A DNA stretch of 64,000 nt from Planococcus versutus (GTDB lineage Bacteria; Bacillota; Bacilli; Bacillales_A; Planococcaceae), in assembly GCF_001186155.3 (NCBI RefSeq), contig NZ_CP016540.2:1218001-1282000 (forward strand). Direction: 5' to 3'. The notes under the pieces were generated by a model, which worked only from the letters and a program-made list of their open reading frames with translations, did no database searches and was not told where the DNA came from. Each line of letters starts with the position of its first letter. Position 1 is the first letter of the stretch. A program made the position numbers and the translations under genes. This document shows, one piece after another, positions 1 through 8,954 of the stretch.

Positions 1-58
1 GAATGTACTTATACATGTCTTTAATTCGAATGAGCATTCGATCGGTTGTGGGTTTCAT
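1..58 (-). CDS. ytzE: DeoR-family HTH regulator, N-terminal fragment (YtzE-like)
   Basis: Leftward gene cut by the window edge; only the first 19 codons are present (MKPTTDRMLIRIKDMYKYI). This N-terminus matches what I recall of B. subtilis YtzE, a short protein that is essentially one DeoR-type winged helix. An AAGGAG ribosome site (complement of 69-74) lies 10 bases before the ATG. The start overlaps the stop of the small upstream ORF by ATGA, which suggests translational coupling. Identification rests on a few residues and synteny, so it is moderate. Confidence 0.6.
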   Translation of the reverse strand, partial: MKPTTDRMLIRIKDMYKYI

Positions 59-219
59 ACTTGAACCACTCCTTCATCTTTTTTCCCATTGGCAATGACT
101 AGCGGACGAGGTGCTGATAGTAGTGCAGCAAGTTTAAAATAGATGCCAAAGACAGCCCCTTTTCCTAAAAGATATGTCAATCTTACTAATCTGACAATTT
201 CATTATAACGGAAAAACAT
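55..219 (-). CDS. Small hypothetical protein (54 aa) coupled to the ytzE-like gene
   Basis: A 54-residue leftward ORF begins MFFRYNEIVRLVRLTYLLGK and ends VVQV, with its TGA overlapping the ATG of the ytzE-like gene (ATGA). The centre is hydrophobic and could be membrane-associated; the C-terminus is charged. The ribosome site before the start is weak (AGGGA, well upstream), but the tight coupling and lack of other coding here support a real gene. I do not recognise the family. It may instead be an untranslated leader of the downstream regulator. Confidence 0.4.
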   Translation of the reverse strand: MFFRYNEIVRLVRLTYLLGKGAVFGIYFKLAALLSAPRPLVIANGKKDEGVVQV

Positions 220-276
220 TATTTTTTCTAGGAATTCCCTTCTATTTACACAAAATTTACAGGTAAAGACTGAATC

Positions 277-317
277 TTTTCATCAAATTATAGACAATAT
301 CTTTAATTTGATGAAAA
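277..317. promoter_or_regulatory. 14-bp perfect inverted repeat in the divergent pepV / ytzE promoter region
   Basis: TTTTCATCAAATTA (277-290) is exactly repeated in inverse at 304-317 around a 13-base spacer. A -10-like TACAAT (324-329) for pepV follows directly, and a leftward TATAAT (complement of 286-291) lies partly inside the left arm. The dyad therefore sits where a repressor could control both directions. No T-run follows, so a terminator is unlikely. The cognate protein is unknown. Confidence 0.5.
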
Positions 318-355
318 AAGGTGTACAATAGCCATAACAAAAAGGAGTGTGAACC

Positions 356-1729
356 ATGGATTGGCTACAAGAAGCTAAAAAACGTGAAAAGACCATATTG
401 AGTGAATTGCAAGCGTTAATTGCGATTCCCAGTATATTGAGCGAAGAGACAACACCAACAGCTCCTTTTGGTAAAGATGTCAAACAAGCATTAGAGTGGT
501 TTTTAGAAAAAGGAAAAACGCGAGGCTATACGGTAAAAAATGTTGGAAATGTTGCAGGTCATCTGGAAATTGGCCAAGGAGAGGAACTGCTTGGCATTTT
601 AGGACATGTTGACGTCGTCCCTGTTGGAAGCGGATGGACGAAAGAGCCATTCGGTGGAGAAATTCAGAACGGTCGACTTTATGGACGAGGGGCAATTGAC
701 GATAAAGGTCCAACTATAGCTGCTTGGACGGCACTCAATATGTTAAAAGATGCAGGAGTGGAATTTACAAAACGCGTACGCCTGATCATTGGAACTGATG
801 AAGAAAGTGGATTCCGCTGTATGGACCGTTATTTTGAAACAGAAGAAATGCCTTCTATTGCCTTTACACCAGATGCGGATTTTCCTATCATCAACGCCGA
901 AAAAGGAATCGCAACATTGGTGTTTTCAACATTTTCCATGCATGAAGATGCGATTTTAGAATCTTTTATTGCAGGTCACCGAACAAACATGGTGCCAGAC
1001 AAAGCGACAGCTATTTTAAATGGCCAACTGGCAGAATGGCAAGAGGAGTTTAAAGCATTTTGTAAAGAGCATAACGTGACTGGAGTAGTCGAACAGCATA
1101 ACGGCTCAACTGAACTAACGTTACATGGAAAGTCAGCACACGCTATGGAACCAGATGATGGCGTTAATGCAGGTATTTTGTTAGCATTATTTTTAAAGGA
1201 TCGACTAGAAGGCGATGGTCAAAAATTTGTAGCTTTTGTCGCTGATATGTTTTACAAAGATTCACGAGGTCACAAAATTGGTTTGAATTATACAGATGAC
1301 CAATCTGGTGATACCACATTCAATGCAGGAATTATTCGTTTTGAGAAAAAGAAAACAGCGATGATTACAGTCAGCATGAGGTATTCAATTAGTTATCCGT
1401 TTGAAGATAAAGTCACAGCTTATAAGCTAGAAAATTTCGTCTTGGAAATTTCGTCTAATTCTAGACCTCATCATCTAGATGGAAATGATTCATTCATTAA
1501 AACGCTGCAAAACGCATATGAAAAACAAACGGGTGAAAAAGCAGAGCTCATTGCCATTGGCGGTGGTACTTATGCACGCGTGTTAGACAAAGGTGTAGCT
1601 TTTGGTATGCTATTTCCTGGTGAACCAGATGTTGCTCACCAAGCAGATGAATTTGTTGACATTGACAATTTAATTAAAGCTACTGCCATTTATGCAGAAG
1701 CAATTTATCAATTAGCTTGCAAAAAATAA
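356..1729 (+). CDS. pepV: Dipeptidase PepV, M20 metallopeptidase
   Basis: Cytosolic di-zinc dipeptidase of the M20 family that cleaves a broad range of dipeptides. At 457 residues it is full length. Visible metal and catalytic residues: H84 and D86 in GHVDVVP, D115/D116 in GAIDDKGP, E149/E150 in GTDEESG, D173 in TPDADFP and H428 in DVAHQADE, matching the Lactobacillus PepV layout. The ATG follows AAGGAG (342-347) by 8 bases. The next gene, a D-amino-acid aminotransferase, starts 11 bases after the stop, so the two are probably cotranscribed, as in other Bacillales. A long dyad just upstream may regulate it. Confidence 0.93.
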   Translation: MDWLQEAKKREKTILSELQALIAIPSILSEETTPTAPFGKDVKQALEWFLEKGKTRGYTVKNVGNVAGHLEIGQGEELLGILGHVDVVPVGSGWTKEPFGGEIQNGRLYGRGAIDDKGPTIAAWTALNMLKDAGVEFTKRVRLIIGTDEESGFRCMDRYFETEEMPSIAFTPDADFPIINAEKGIATLVFSTFSMHEDAILESFIAGHRTNMVPDKATAILNGQLAEWQEEFKAFCKEHNVTGVVEQHNGSTELTLHGKSAHAMEPDDGVNAGILLALFLKDRLEGDGQKFVAFVADMFYKDSRGHKIGLNYTDDQSGDTTFNAGIIRFEKKKTAMITVSMRYSISYPFEDKVTAYKLENFVLEISSNSRPHHLDGNDSFIKTLQNAYEKQTGEKAELIAIGGGTYARVLDKGVAFGMLFPGEPDVAHQADEFVDIDNLIKATAIYAEAIYQLACKK

Positions 1730-1740
1730 GGAAAGAAGGA

Positions 1741-2595
1741 ATGGACATGGATTTGATTTTGCACAACGGTGAGTTTATTCAAGAAGAAAATTTGGTGATT
1801 TCGAAAGAAGATCGTGGCTATCAATTTGGAGACGGTATTTACGAAGTAATTCGTGTTTATGACGGTAGTTTGTTTACAGCAAAAGAACATATTGACCGAT
1901 TCTACGATAGTGCTGATAAAATTAAAATTGTCATTCCTTATACGAAAGACGTATTCCATAAAATGATGTATGATTTTGTGGAAGTGAACAAGATCGATAT
2001 GGGCTACGTATATGTTCAAATCACGCGTGGCGCTGCAGAACGTCAACATCAATTTCCAACACAAGCAACTCCAGTCATTACCGGCAATACAAAGTCAGTC
2101 GCGCGTCCAGTCGCAAGTTTAGAATCAGGAGTTACTGCCAAGTTTATCGAGGATATCCGTTGGCTGCGTTGCGATATTAAAAGCTTGAACTTGCTTGGTA
2201 ATGTATTGGCAAAACAAGAGGCTTATGAAGAAGGCTTTTTTGAAGCCATCCTACACCGTGGTGAAACTGTAACGGAAGGCTCTTCATCGAATATGTATGG
2301 ATTGAAGAATGGTATGCTTTATACGCATCCTGCGACGAATCTCATATTAAATGGTATAACGAGACGCGTGATTCTTGAGTTATGTAAAGAGTTGGAAATT
2401 CCAGTAGAAGAAACAGCCTTTACAAAAACTCAAGCACTTCAAATGGATGAGTTTTTTATGTCTTCTACAACTAGTGAAGTAATGCCGATTATCGCAATTG
2501 GCGATCAAAAAATCGGACAGGGCGTTCCTGGAGAGTTGACCCGTAAATTACAAACCGCATTTCAAGCACGTATTCAAGTTGGCGTAAAATCATAA
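1741..2595 (+). CDS. dat: D-alanine / D-amino-acid aminotransferase
   Basis: Fold-type IV PLP transaminase that interconverts D-alanine and D-glutamate and so supplies D-glutamate for peptidoglycan. The family signature RWLRCDIKSLNLLGN contains the PLP lysine, K147 from this start; EDRGYQFGDGIYEV and GETVTEGSSSN are also typical. Length is 284 residues, as expected. Two starts are possible, ATG 1741 (AAGGA 8 bases upstream) or ATG 1747 (GAAGGA 6 bases upstream); I chose 1741. It follows pepV closely, pairing peptide breakdown with D-amino-acid supply, and ends at a strong terminator. Confidence 0.93.
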   Translation: MDMDLILHNGEFIQEENLVISKEDRGYQFGDGIYEVIRVYDGSLFTAKEHIDRFYDSADKIKIVIPYTKDVFHKMMYDFVEVNKIDMGYVYVQITRGAAERQHQFPTQATPVITGNTKSVARPVASLESGVTAKFIEDIRWLRCDIKSLNLLGNVLAKQEAYEEGFFEAILHRGETVTEGSSSNMYGLKNGMLYTHPATNLILNGITRRVILELCKELEIPVEETAFTKTQALQMDEFFMSSTTSEVMPIIAIGDQKIGQGVPGELTRKLQTAFQARIQVGVKS

Positions 2596-2602
2596 ATAAT
2601 TT

Positions 2603-2640
2603 AAAAATAGTGATTGGTCCTAGCCAATCACTATTTTTTT
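2603..2640 (+). terminator. Intrinsic terminator after dat
   Basis: Stem AAAAATAGTGATTGG (2603-2617) pairs with its exact complement across a 6-base loop, and a T-run follows. It closes the pepV–dat unit. Confidence 0.85.
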
Positions 2641-2680
2641 GTGTATGTTCGCGTGGTAAACTAGATTTAGGTGATGCTAA

Positions 2681-3214
2681 GTGAAACCACATTATGTAAT
2701 AGGTATAAAAATACCTCGTGACGTAGCCGATAAATTAGCTACAGAACGAGATAGTTGGAAGCTGCAAAGTCATAAAAGGCAAACACATGCAGAAGATATG
2801 CATATAACCTTGTTGTTTATCGGAGAAGATATCCACAATGAATTGGGAAAAATCCAAAAGCTACTGGCCAATGTGAAGCAAAAAGTCTTTAAAATAGAAA
2901 TTACTAGCATTAAAACGTTTGGTAATCCAACAACTCCTCGAATTGTTTATGCTGCGCTTGAAACGAGTCAAGAGCTAAATGAATTGCAGCAACAAGTACA
3001 TAATTCCTTAGAAACATTAAAAGTTAAAGCAGATCCAAAGAAGTTTGTGCCTCATATTACATTGGCTAGCAAATGGGCTGGTGGCAAACCGGAAAAACTG
3101 TATTTTTCGATTGCTACAATCTCGTTTGAAGTTATGGAATTTTCATTGTTTCGTATTGCACCTAAAGAAATACCACGCTATCAAAAAGTTGTTAATTATC
3201 CATTGGAAAAGTAA
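2681..3214 (+). CDS. thpR: RNA 2',3'-cyclic phosphodiesterase (2'-5' RNA ligase family)
   Basis: 2H-phosphoesterase of 177 residues, the YtlP/ThpR type, which opens 2',3'-cyclic phosphates on RNA ends to 2'-phosphates. Both catalytic HxT motifs are intact: HITLLF at H41 and HITLAS at H125. The start is GTG with AGGTGA a few bases upstream. As in B. subtilis (ytlP near ytlR), a lipid kinase gene follows, about 170 bases downstream. The physiological RNA substrate is not known for this subgroup. Confidence 0.82.
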   Translation: MKPHYVIGIKIPRDVADKLATERDSWKLQSHKRQTHAEDMHITLLFIGEDIHNELGKIQKLLANVKQKVFKIEITSIKTFGNPTTPRIVYAALETSQELNELQQQVHNSLETLKVKADPKKFVPHITLASKWAGGKPEKLYFSIATISFEVMEFSLFRIAPKEIPRYQKVVNYPLEK

Positions 3215-3383
3215 ATCTATATAAAGTGACGACGTGTGCGTTTCTTTATACGCTTACTTTTTTTATTTACGAGAATATGTTTAAAGAAAGAGCACAAACC
3301 GTAGAAAGTTTCCAGCTCTAGCGATTTCTTCAGTTTATATGCTGCCTAATTTATCTAACTATTACGTTTAAAGGCGAGTGCTT

Positions 3384-4298
3384 ATGAAAACAGTGTTTAT
3401 TATCAATCCTACTGCCGGTAATGGCAGAGCTTTAAAGAGATGGCATCGTTTTAGAAAAACGATTTCATTTCCATTTGAGTGCATATTAACGGAATTTCCT
3501 GGGCATGCAACAATCATTGCTGCGACATATAGCGGAGACTGTCAAGAGGTCTTGTTGATTGGTTTTGGTGGTGATGGGACCTTGCGTGAAATCATCGTAG
3601 GGGCAGCAGGTGAGAGTCGACTCCTGATTGGTTCTATAGCTGCGGGTTCAGGGAATGATTTTGCACGTGCTTACGGTACATTCAAAGACGCACAATCCAT
3701 TGAGCAGTTTCTAAAAAACCCTCAATTTAAACGACAAGATCTTGGTGATTTTGTCAATGGCGAAAGTTATCAATTTGTCAGTAGCTCAGGGATTGGCTTT
3801 GATGCAGAGATTACTATCGCAGTAAATAAATCTATACTCAAGAAAAAATTAAATCTAGTCGGCTTTGGAAAAATGGCTTATTATCTTTATGTAATTAGAA
3901 CTTTGTTCACGTTTAAGAAATTTAAGTTAACGATGACATGTGATGCGGACATCTTTGTTTATGAAGATGTGTGGCTGGCAACTGTCAGCAATCAGCCGTA
4001 TTTTGGGGGAGGTATGAAAATTTCACCTACTTCCAAGTCCGATGACGGATTACTGGAATTAACAGTGGTTCATGGAATTTCGCGTTTGAAACTGTTACTG
4101 GTTTTTGGTACGGTATTCAGCGGAACACATACGCGTTTTAATGAAGTCAGCCAAATGAGTGGTCCAGAATTTATCCTTACGACTGATAAAGCCATTTGTC
4201 GACATGTTGACGGGGATGATGCAGGCATGAGTATTCCAAATGAAAAAATTTCTTATCGTACAAGTTTTCATGACTGGAAATCAGTTCAACTAAATTAG
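3384..4298 (+). CDS. ytlR: Diacylglycerol/lipid kinase family protein (YtlR-like)
   Basis: Soluble lipid kinase of the DagK_cat family, 304 residues. The nucleotide-binding elements are NPTAGNGRA near the N-terminus and the GGDGT signature at residues 62-66. A C-terminal lobe with GFGKMAYYLY and GGGMKISP is also typical. I prefer ATG 3384, 9 bases after AAAGG, over GTG 3378. It is YtlR-like by context; the lipid substrate cannot be read from sequence. trmB starts 21 bases after the stop, so they are likely cotranscribed. Confidence 0.82.
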   Translation: MKTVFIINPTAGNGRALKRWHRFRKTISFPFECILTEFPGHATIIAATYSGDCQEVLLIGFGGDGTLREIIVGAAGESRLLIGSIAAGSGNDFARAYGTFKDAQSIEQFLKNPQFKRQDLGDFVNGESYQFVSSSGIGFDAEITIAVNKSILKKKLNLVGFGKMAYYLYVIRTLFTFKKFKLTMTCDADIFVYEDVWLATVSNQPYFGGGMKISPTSKSDDGLLELTVVHGISRLKLLLVFGTVFSGTHTRFNEVSQMSGPEFILTTDKAICRHVDGDDAGMSIPNEKISYRTSFHDWKSVQLN

Positions 4299-4319
4299 CA
4301 GATAGAAAGAGGATGAAAC

Positions 4320-4970
4320 ATGAGATCACGTTTTAAACCATGGGCAGCAGATTTACTGGATACTCATCCAGAAATTGTTATACCGGACCCAGAACAACAA
4401 AAAGGAAATTGGCACGAAGTTTTCGGCAATAGCTATCCGCTTCACATCGAAGCAGGCACTGGTAAAGGACGCTTTATTATTGGTATGGCAAAAGCTAATC
4501 CTGATATTAATTATATAGGCATTGAACTTTTTGACAGTGTTATTGTTACGGCTCTAGAAACCATTCTTGAAGAAGAAGACGGTGTTCCAAACTTGCGTCT
4601 TTTAAAGGTCAATGCCAAAAAAATTGACGATTATTTCGAAAAAGGCGAAGTGGATAGACTGTACTTAAATTTTTCAGATCCTTGGCCAAAAACACGTCAC
4701 GCAAAGCGTCGTTTGACTCATGAATCGTTTCTTAAGTTATACGAAACCGTATTGCCAAAAAAAGGTGAAATTCACTTTAAAACTGATAATCGAAAACTTT
4801 TTGAATATTCGCTCATGAGTATTTCTAATTATGGTATGTTATTAAAAGAGGTATCACTAGATCTTCATGATAATGAACCAGAATGGAACATCATGACAGA
4901 ATATGAAGAAAAATTCTCGAAAAAAGGTCAGCCGATTTACCGGTTAGAAGCCCAGTTTTTAGCAGAGTAA
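4320..4970 (+). CDS. trmB: tRNA (guanine-N7)-methyltransferase TrmB
   Basis: SAM-dependent enzyme that makes m7G at position 46 of tRNAs. The SAM loop is EAGTGKGRF (residues 44-52), and the family signature [14 protein letters not shown] begins at S119, including D120 and the tRNA-contacting basic stretch. Its 216 residues are the normal length. The ATG is preceded by AGAGGATG. It sits between the lipid kinase and ytnP in a rightward cluster with short gaps. Confidence 0.95.
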   Translation: MRSRFKPWAADLLDTHPEIVIPDPEQQKGNWHEVFGNSYPLHIEAGTGKGRFIIGMAKANPDINYIGIELFDSVIVTALETILEEEDGVPNLRLLKVNAKKIDDYFEKGEVDRLYLNFSDPWPKTRHAKRRLTHESFLKLYETVLPKKGEIHFKTDNRKLFEYSLMSISNYGMLLKEVSLDLHDNEPEWNIMTEYEEKFSKKGQPIYRLEAQFLAE

Positions 4971-4992
4971 TCATGACAAGGGGGATAAAGAA

Positions 4993-5847
4993 ATGCAGAA
5001 ATTTCAATTTCACGAGATGAACTTAACTTGGCTTGATGGAGGAACAACATTTTTAGATGGAGGTACAATGTTTGGTGTAGTACCGAAAGTCATCTGGTCT
5101 AAACGTTACCCTAGCAATGAAAAAAATCAAATCGAGTTGCCAACGCATCCAATATTGGTACAGTTTAAAGGACATAATATCTTAATTGATAGCGGTCTTG
5201 GTGATGGCAAACTAACAGATCGTCAATTGCGTAATTTAGGTGTTTCCGAACAGTCACGTGTGGAACAGAACTTGGCAGAACTTGGATTAGAGCCGGAAGA
5301 TATCGATACGATTTTGATGACTCATCTTCATGGGGACCATGCAGCAGGATTAACCAAGTGGCAAGGTGATGAATTAGTTTCAACTTTTCCAAATGCCAAA
5401 ATTCATGTGTCCGCAGTTGAATGGAACGAAATGCAAAATCCAAATATCCGGTCACGCAATACATACTGGAAAGAAAACTGGGAACCTATAGTCGGTCAAG
5501 TGGAAACATTTGAAGGCGAGAAGACTTTGTTTGATGTCTTTACTTTAATTCACACTGGAGGTCATTCAGATGGTCACAGTGTCATCAAAATGACTAGTGG
5601 CAACGAAACCATTTTGCATATGGCAGACATTATGCCAACACATGCTCACCAAAATCCATTATGGGTTTTAGCATTTGATGACTATCCTATGGATTCAATT
5701 TATGCAAAAGAAAAGCTAATGAAAGAAGCGTTAGAAAACGGTTACTATTTCAGCTTTTATCATGATGCTTACTACCGTATCTTAAAATGGAGTATGGATG
5801 GCAAAGAAATTGTTGAATCACTAGTACGTAAAGAAAAAAATCTATAA
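4993..5847 (+). CDS. ytnP: Metallo-beta-lactamase-fold lactonase YtnP
   Basis: Metallo-beta-lactamase superfamily hydrolase, 284 residues. The di-zinc motif is HLHGDH (H111, H113, D115, H116), with further ligands in [10 protein letters not shown] and [11 protein letters not shown]. subtilis YtnP is reported to be a lactonase that interferes with signalling of competing streptomycetes; the same N-terminal pattern TWLDGG…[11 protein letters not shown] is present here. No signal peptide is visible. It starts 22 bases after trmB with an AGGGGG ribosome site and ends at a strong terminator. The natural substrate here is inferred. Confidence 0.88.
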   Translation: MQKFQFHEMNLTWLDGGTTFLDGGTMFGVVPKVIWSKRYPSNEKNQIELPTHPILVQFKGHNILIDSGLGDGKLTDRQLRNLGVSEQSRVEQNLAELGLEPEDIDTILMTHLHGDHAAGLTKWQGDELVSTFPNAKIHVSAVEWNEMQNPNIRSRNTYWKENWEPIVGQVETFEGEKTLFDVFTLIHTGGHSDGHSVIKMTSGNETILHMADIMPTHAHQNPLWVLAFDDYPMDSIYAKEKLMKEALENGYYFSFYHDAYYRILKWSMDGKEIVESLVRKEKNL

Positions 5848-5876
5848 AAAAAGGAGCCCATGGGCTCCTTTTTTTA
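5846..5876. terminator. Bidirectional terminator between convergent ytnP and the PepSY-type gene
   Basis: A perfect palindrome AAAAAAAGGAGCCCA / TGGGCTCCTTTTTTT (5846-5875) has T-runs on both strands. It overlaps the stop of the leftward gene. Confidence 0.88.
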
Positions 5877-6188
5877 TACTTGTTTTACTTCAATTACTGC
5901 GCCCGTATAAGCATCAGCTAAAAATTCAAATTGTTGCAATTCATCTTCTTTATGGCGCGTGATGCCGCCTTTATAAACTTCAGTCGTTACCGCATGTTGC
6001 TTGTAAGGTTCGGTTTTCATGAAGATCCATGAACCATCGATCGGTCCTTCGTCTTTAAACGCAGATTTAACTTCTTTTAAAACGTCATCTGCTGGATATA
6101 ATTTTTCCGAACGATTGTATATTTCTGTTACTAAATATGCTGCAGCGATTCCTGTAGCAAATCCAATAAGTAAATCACGATTTCTCAC
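5874..6188 (-). CDS. ytzB: Small predicted secreted/anchored protein with PepSY-like domain (YtzB-like)
   Basis: 104-residue leftward protein. The N-terminus MRNRDLLIGFATGIAAAYLV is hydrophobic and is probably a membrane anchor or signal segment. The remainder resembles a small PepSY-like secreted domain ending EFLADAYTGAVIEVKQV. I chose GTG 6188 because AAAGGAGGGA lies 5 bases before it; a longer reading upstream has no ribosome site. In B. subtilis a comparable gene, ytzB, sits beside ytoP, and here too it is divergent from the ytoP gene. Function unknown. Confidence 0.72.
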   Translation of the reverse strand: MRNRDLLIGFATGIAAAYLVTEIYNRSEKLYPADDVLKEVKSAFKDEGPIDGSWIFMKTEPYKQHAVTTEVYKGGITRHKEDELQQFEFLADAYTGAVIEVKQV

Positions 6189-6352
6189 TAAAATCCCTCC
6201 TTTGTCTACTGAATAAATTGTACCATAAATATTTTGAAGGACGAAATGAAAGCTTGAAAGTAACAAAACTTTAAAAAAAAGAGCTGAAACTGGAAATAGT
6301 CTGATAAAAGCTCTAAACTTGATAAAGGTAATTAGTTAGGAGGAATATACAT

Positions 6353-7426
6353 ATGAATGCTGAAACTCGTGAAATGTTTAAGGTGTTGACAGAACTACCG
6401 GGAGCTCCAGGAAATGAACATGCTGTCCGCAAATTTATGCGACAAGAACTAGAGAAATACTCAGATCGTTTGATCCAAGACAATTTAGGAAGTGTTTTTG
6501 GTGTAAAAGATGGTCAAGAAAATGGTCCACGTATTATGGTTGCGGGACATATGGATGAAGTTGGATTTATGGTGACCCACATTACTGATAATGGCATGCT
6601 TCGTTTTCAGCCATTAGGCGGATGGTGGAACCAAGTAATGCTAGCAACACGCGTAGACATTATTGCTGGTGAAAAAACAATACCAGGTGTTATCGGTTCG
6701 ATTCCCCCTCATTTACTGAGCGAAGAATTACGTAGCAAACCAATGGAAATTAAGAATATGTTAATCGATATCGGTGCAGATAGTAAAGAAGATGCAGCGG
6801 CACTTGGCGTTCATCCAGGTCAACAAATTGTCCCTTTTAGTCCATTTACACCGATGGCAAATGATAAAAAAATTATGGCAAAAGCTTGGGATAATCGCTA
6901 TGGTTGTGGCTTAGCGATTGAACTTTTGAAAGAACTTAAAGACGAAAAATTACCGAATCAGTTATTCTCTGGTGCGACAGTTATGGAAGAAGTTGGTTTA
7001 CGCGGAGCTCAAACAGCAGCTTCTTTGATCCAACCGGATTTGTTCTTTGCGCTAGATGCGAGTCCAGCAAATGATGCCACAGGTGACAAAAATGAATTTG
7101 GTCAGCTTGGTGAAGGAACATTATTACGTATTCTTGATCGGAGCATGGTGACCCATCGGGGTATGCGTGAATTTATTCTCGATACCGCTGAAACACATAA
7201 AATTCCTTATCAATATTTTGTTTCACAAGGCGGAACAGATGCAGGTCGTGTGCATACAGCCAACGAAGGAATTCCCAGTTCAGTAATTGGAATATGTTCT
7301 CGTTATATTCATACATCCGCGTCAATTATTCACACAGATGATTACGCAGCAGCGAAAGAATTACTAACAAAGCTTGTAAAAGCGACAGATCGGACAACAC
7401 TTGACACAATCAAAAAAAATGTTTAA
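6353..7426 (+). CDS. ytoP: Glutamyl aminopeptidase / M42 family metallopeptidase YtoP
   Basis: Cytosolic di-zinc M42 aminopeptidase of 357 residues (PepA/FrvX/YtoP type), which removes N-terminal residues from peptides. The ligands are visible: H66 and D68 in AGHMDEVG, D180 in AWDNRYG, catalytic E212 and E213 in MEEVGLRG, D235 in ALDASPA and H320 in SRYIHTS. The ATG follows AGGAGGAA. It is transcribed away from the ytzB-like gene, and a weak terminator follows before the NTP phosphatase gene. Confidence 0.93.
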   Translation: MNAETREMFKVLTELPGAPGNEHAVRKFMRQELEKYSDRLIQDNLGSVFGVKDGQENGPRIMVAGHMDEVGFMVTHITDNGMLRFQPLGGWWNQVMLATRVDIIAGEKTIPGVIGSIPPHLLSEELRSKPMEIKNMLIDIGADSKEDAAALGVHPGQQIVPFSPFTPMANDKKIMAKAWDNRYGCGLAIELLKELKDEKLPNQLFSGATVMEEVGLRGAQTAASLIQPDLFFALDASPANDATGDKNEFGQLGEGTLLRILDRSMVTHRGMREFILDTAETHKIPYQYFVSQGGTDAGRVHTANEGIPSSVIGICSRYIHTSASIIHTDDYAAAKELLTKLVKATDRTTLDTIKKNV

Positions 7427-7452
7427 AAAAGTGCCTTCGGGCTCTTTTTTTT
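7425..7452 (+). terminator. Weak intrinsic terminator after ytoP
   Basis: A-run, GTGCC, a TTCG tetraloop, GGCTC and then eight Ts. One internal mismatch, so read-through into the next gene is likely. Confidence 0.65.
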
Positions 7453-7468
7453 GAAAGGATTAGCGAAT

Positions 7469-7987
7469 ATGAAAAAAATACGTGCAGCAATTGCATCTAA
7501 AAATCCTGCAAAGATCAATGCCGTATCAAGCGTTTTGAAAAACATAGAATGGTCAGTTGATTTAGCGGCAGTAGACTCAGATTCAGAAGTATCTGCACAA
7601 CCATTCTCCCAACAAGAAACACGTCAAGGCGCGATCAATCGATCAAAAAACGCGCTTGGAAACTTTGACATTGCCATCGGATTAGAAGGTGGTGTTTATG
7701 AATTGGAAGGTATGCTATATTTATGTAACTGGGGCGCATTAGCAACGCAAGAAGGACAATTGTATACAGCGGCTGGCGCTCAGATTCCTTTGCCAGAGGA
7801 AATTGCAATAGAACTTCGAGCGGGAATAGAGCTTGGATCCATTATGGATGACTATGCCAATGAAAGTGGAATCCGTCAGCATAAAGGAGCTGTTGGTGTT
7901 TTTACGAGTGGTCTAGTAAATCGTGGAGAAATGTTTAGTCATATTGTGAAATTATTAATTGGGCAGTATCAACGTGACAGCGATTAA
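7469..7987 (+). CDS. DUF84 / inosine-xanthosine triphosphatase family protein
   Basis: 172-residue protein with the N-terminus IAASKNPAKINAVSSV and the block GLEGGVYELEG, typical of the DUF84/YjjX family of non-canonical purine NTP phosphatases. Members hydrolyse ITP/XTP and may clean the nucleotide pool. I chose ATG 7469, 8 bases after AAAGGAT, rather than the upstream TTG 7451, which sits in the terminator T-run. It lies between ytoP and a lipoprotein gene. Substrate preference is inferred from the family. Confidence 0.8.
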   Translation: MKKIRAAIASKNPAKINAVSSVLKNIEWSVDLAAVDSDSEVSAQPFSQQETRQGAINRSKNALGNFDIAIGLEGGVYELEGMLYLCNWGALATQEGQLYTAAGAQIPLPEEIAIELRAGIELGSIMDDYANESGIRQHKGAVGVFTSGLVNRGEMFSHIVKLLIGQYQRDSD

Positions 7988-8047
7988 GTTGCATGTCTCT
8001 GTAAACACCTTTAAAGTAAATAGCAGTAATGTCAAGGAGGAATGAGC

Positions 8048-8563
8048 GTGCCTCGATCTGGAAGGATGATTTTGCTGCTTTTGTTAATTGGCATATTAGC
8101 CGGTTGCACGACAGCCCCAGAAGAACTGGTTACTCAGGGAATATCAAATGCACGAGATGCGTTTGAAGCAGAGCCAAAAACAATAAATGAAAAAATGGGA
8201 CAAACGGACTTATACATACCAAACGGCTATGTGCTCCAAAAATCACAAAATGACTTTCAAGGTTTGATTACAAAAGGTGACGATACCTTTTCATTGCTTA
8301 TCAATCCAAATGAACATGAGTCGAGCACAATTTTTTACGAATTGCAAAAAGTGAATCCGCAGCAGTTATGGCTAGCAGATGAAGTGTTCCAACAGAATGA
8401 GCGGTTTGGCTTTGTCACCGTATCAGAAATTGCGGAGGATAAGCTGGAGCTAGTTGTTGGGACTGGTGGTGTAAAACTATCAACCATCACAACAAATCAC
8501 AAGCTTTCAGAAGACATGAATTGGATGATGAAAACAGTCTGTTCAATTAATTATACAGAATAG
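8048..8563 (+). CDS. Predicted lipoprotein of unknown function
   Basis: 171 residues beginning MPRSGRMILLLLLIGILAGC, a signal peptide ending in an LAGC lipobox with the lipidated cysteine at C20. It should be anchored outside the membrane. I chose GTG 8048, 7 bases after AAGGAGG (8034-8040); the ATG at 8042 is too close to the ribosome site. The mature part is acidic with no family I recognise. The thioredoxin-like ytpP gene starts 12 bases after its stop, so cotranscription is likely. Confidence 0.75.
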   Translation: MPRSGRMILLLLLIGILAGCTTAPEELVTQGISNARDAFEAEPKTINEKMGQTDLYIPNGYVLQKSQNDFQGLITKGDDTFSLLINPNEHESSTIFYELQKVNPQQLWLADEVFQQNERFGFVTVSEIAEDKLELVVGTGGVKLSTITTNHKLSEDMNWMMKTVCSINYTE

Positions 8564-8575
8564 GAGATTGTTCAA

Positions 8576-8893
8576 ATGAGAAACCTACAATCGACTGAAG
8601 AATTTCATGCATTAACAAAAGAGCCGGCTATAATTTTTATGTTCACAGCAGACTGGTGTCCAGATTGTCGTATTATCGATCCAGTCTTACCTAAAATTCA
8701 AAAGAAATTTGCAAATTATACATTTGTTTCGGTAGATCGTGATCAGTTTATTGATCTATGCATTGAACTGGATATCTACGGTATTCCCAGTTTTTTAGCG
8801 TACGTAAATGGTCAAGAAGCAGGTCGCTATGTGAGTAAAGACCGCAAAACACAAACAGAAATCGAAGAGTTTATTTCGAAATTGTCACAATAA
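8576..8893 (+). CDS. ytpP: Thioredoxin-like protein YtpP
   Basis: 105-residue thioredoxin-fold protein with the redox pair in FTADWCPDCRIID (C28, C31). The cis-proline region is seen at YGIPSFLAY. YtpP-type proteins are general thiol oxidoreductases in Bacillales and have been proposed to act on bacillithiolated proteins. It follows the lipoprotein gene with an AGGAGAT ribosome site and precedes ytpQ, as in B. subtilis. Confidence 0.88.
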   Translation: MRNLQSTEEFHALTKEPAIIFMFTADWCPDCRIIDPVLPKIQKKFANYTFVSVDRDQFIDLCIELDIYGIPSFLAYVNGQEAGRYVSKDRKTQTEIEEFISKLSQ

Positions 8894-8899
8894 TAACAA

Positions 8900-8935
8900 A
8901 AACGGTTCGCCTAAAATAGGCTGAACCGTTTATTT
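8900..8935 (+). terminator. Hairpin between ytpP and ytpQ
   Basis: AAACGGTTC and GCCTA arms pair with TAGGC and GAACCGTTT, leaving one bulged T, and are followed by TTTATTTA. The U-tract is poor, so this may be a partial terminator or a processing/stability hairpin. Confidence 0.55.
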
Positions 8936-8954
8936 ATGAAAGTGAGGCAAAATA

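Noticed and set aside
3216..3265. Possible terminator after the 2'-5' RNA ligase-family gene (GTGTGCGT…ACGCTTAC then T-run)
   Set aside because: The stem is imperfect and short; not convincing enough to list.
4993..5100. Apparent internal repeat LDGGTT/LDGGTM in YtnP
   Set aside because: A similar double Asn/Asp-Gly-Gly pattern is part of the normal YtnP N-terminus.
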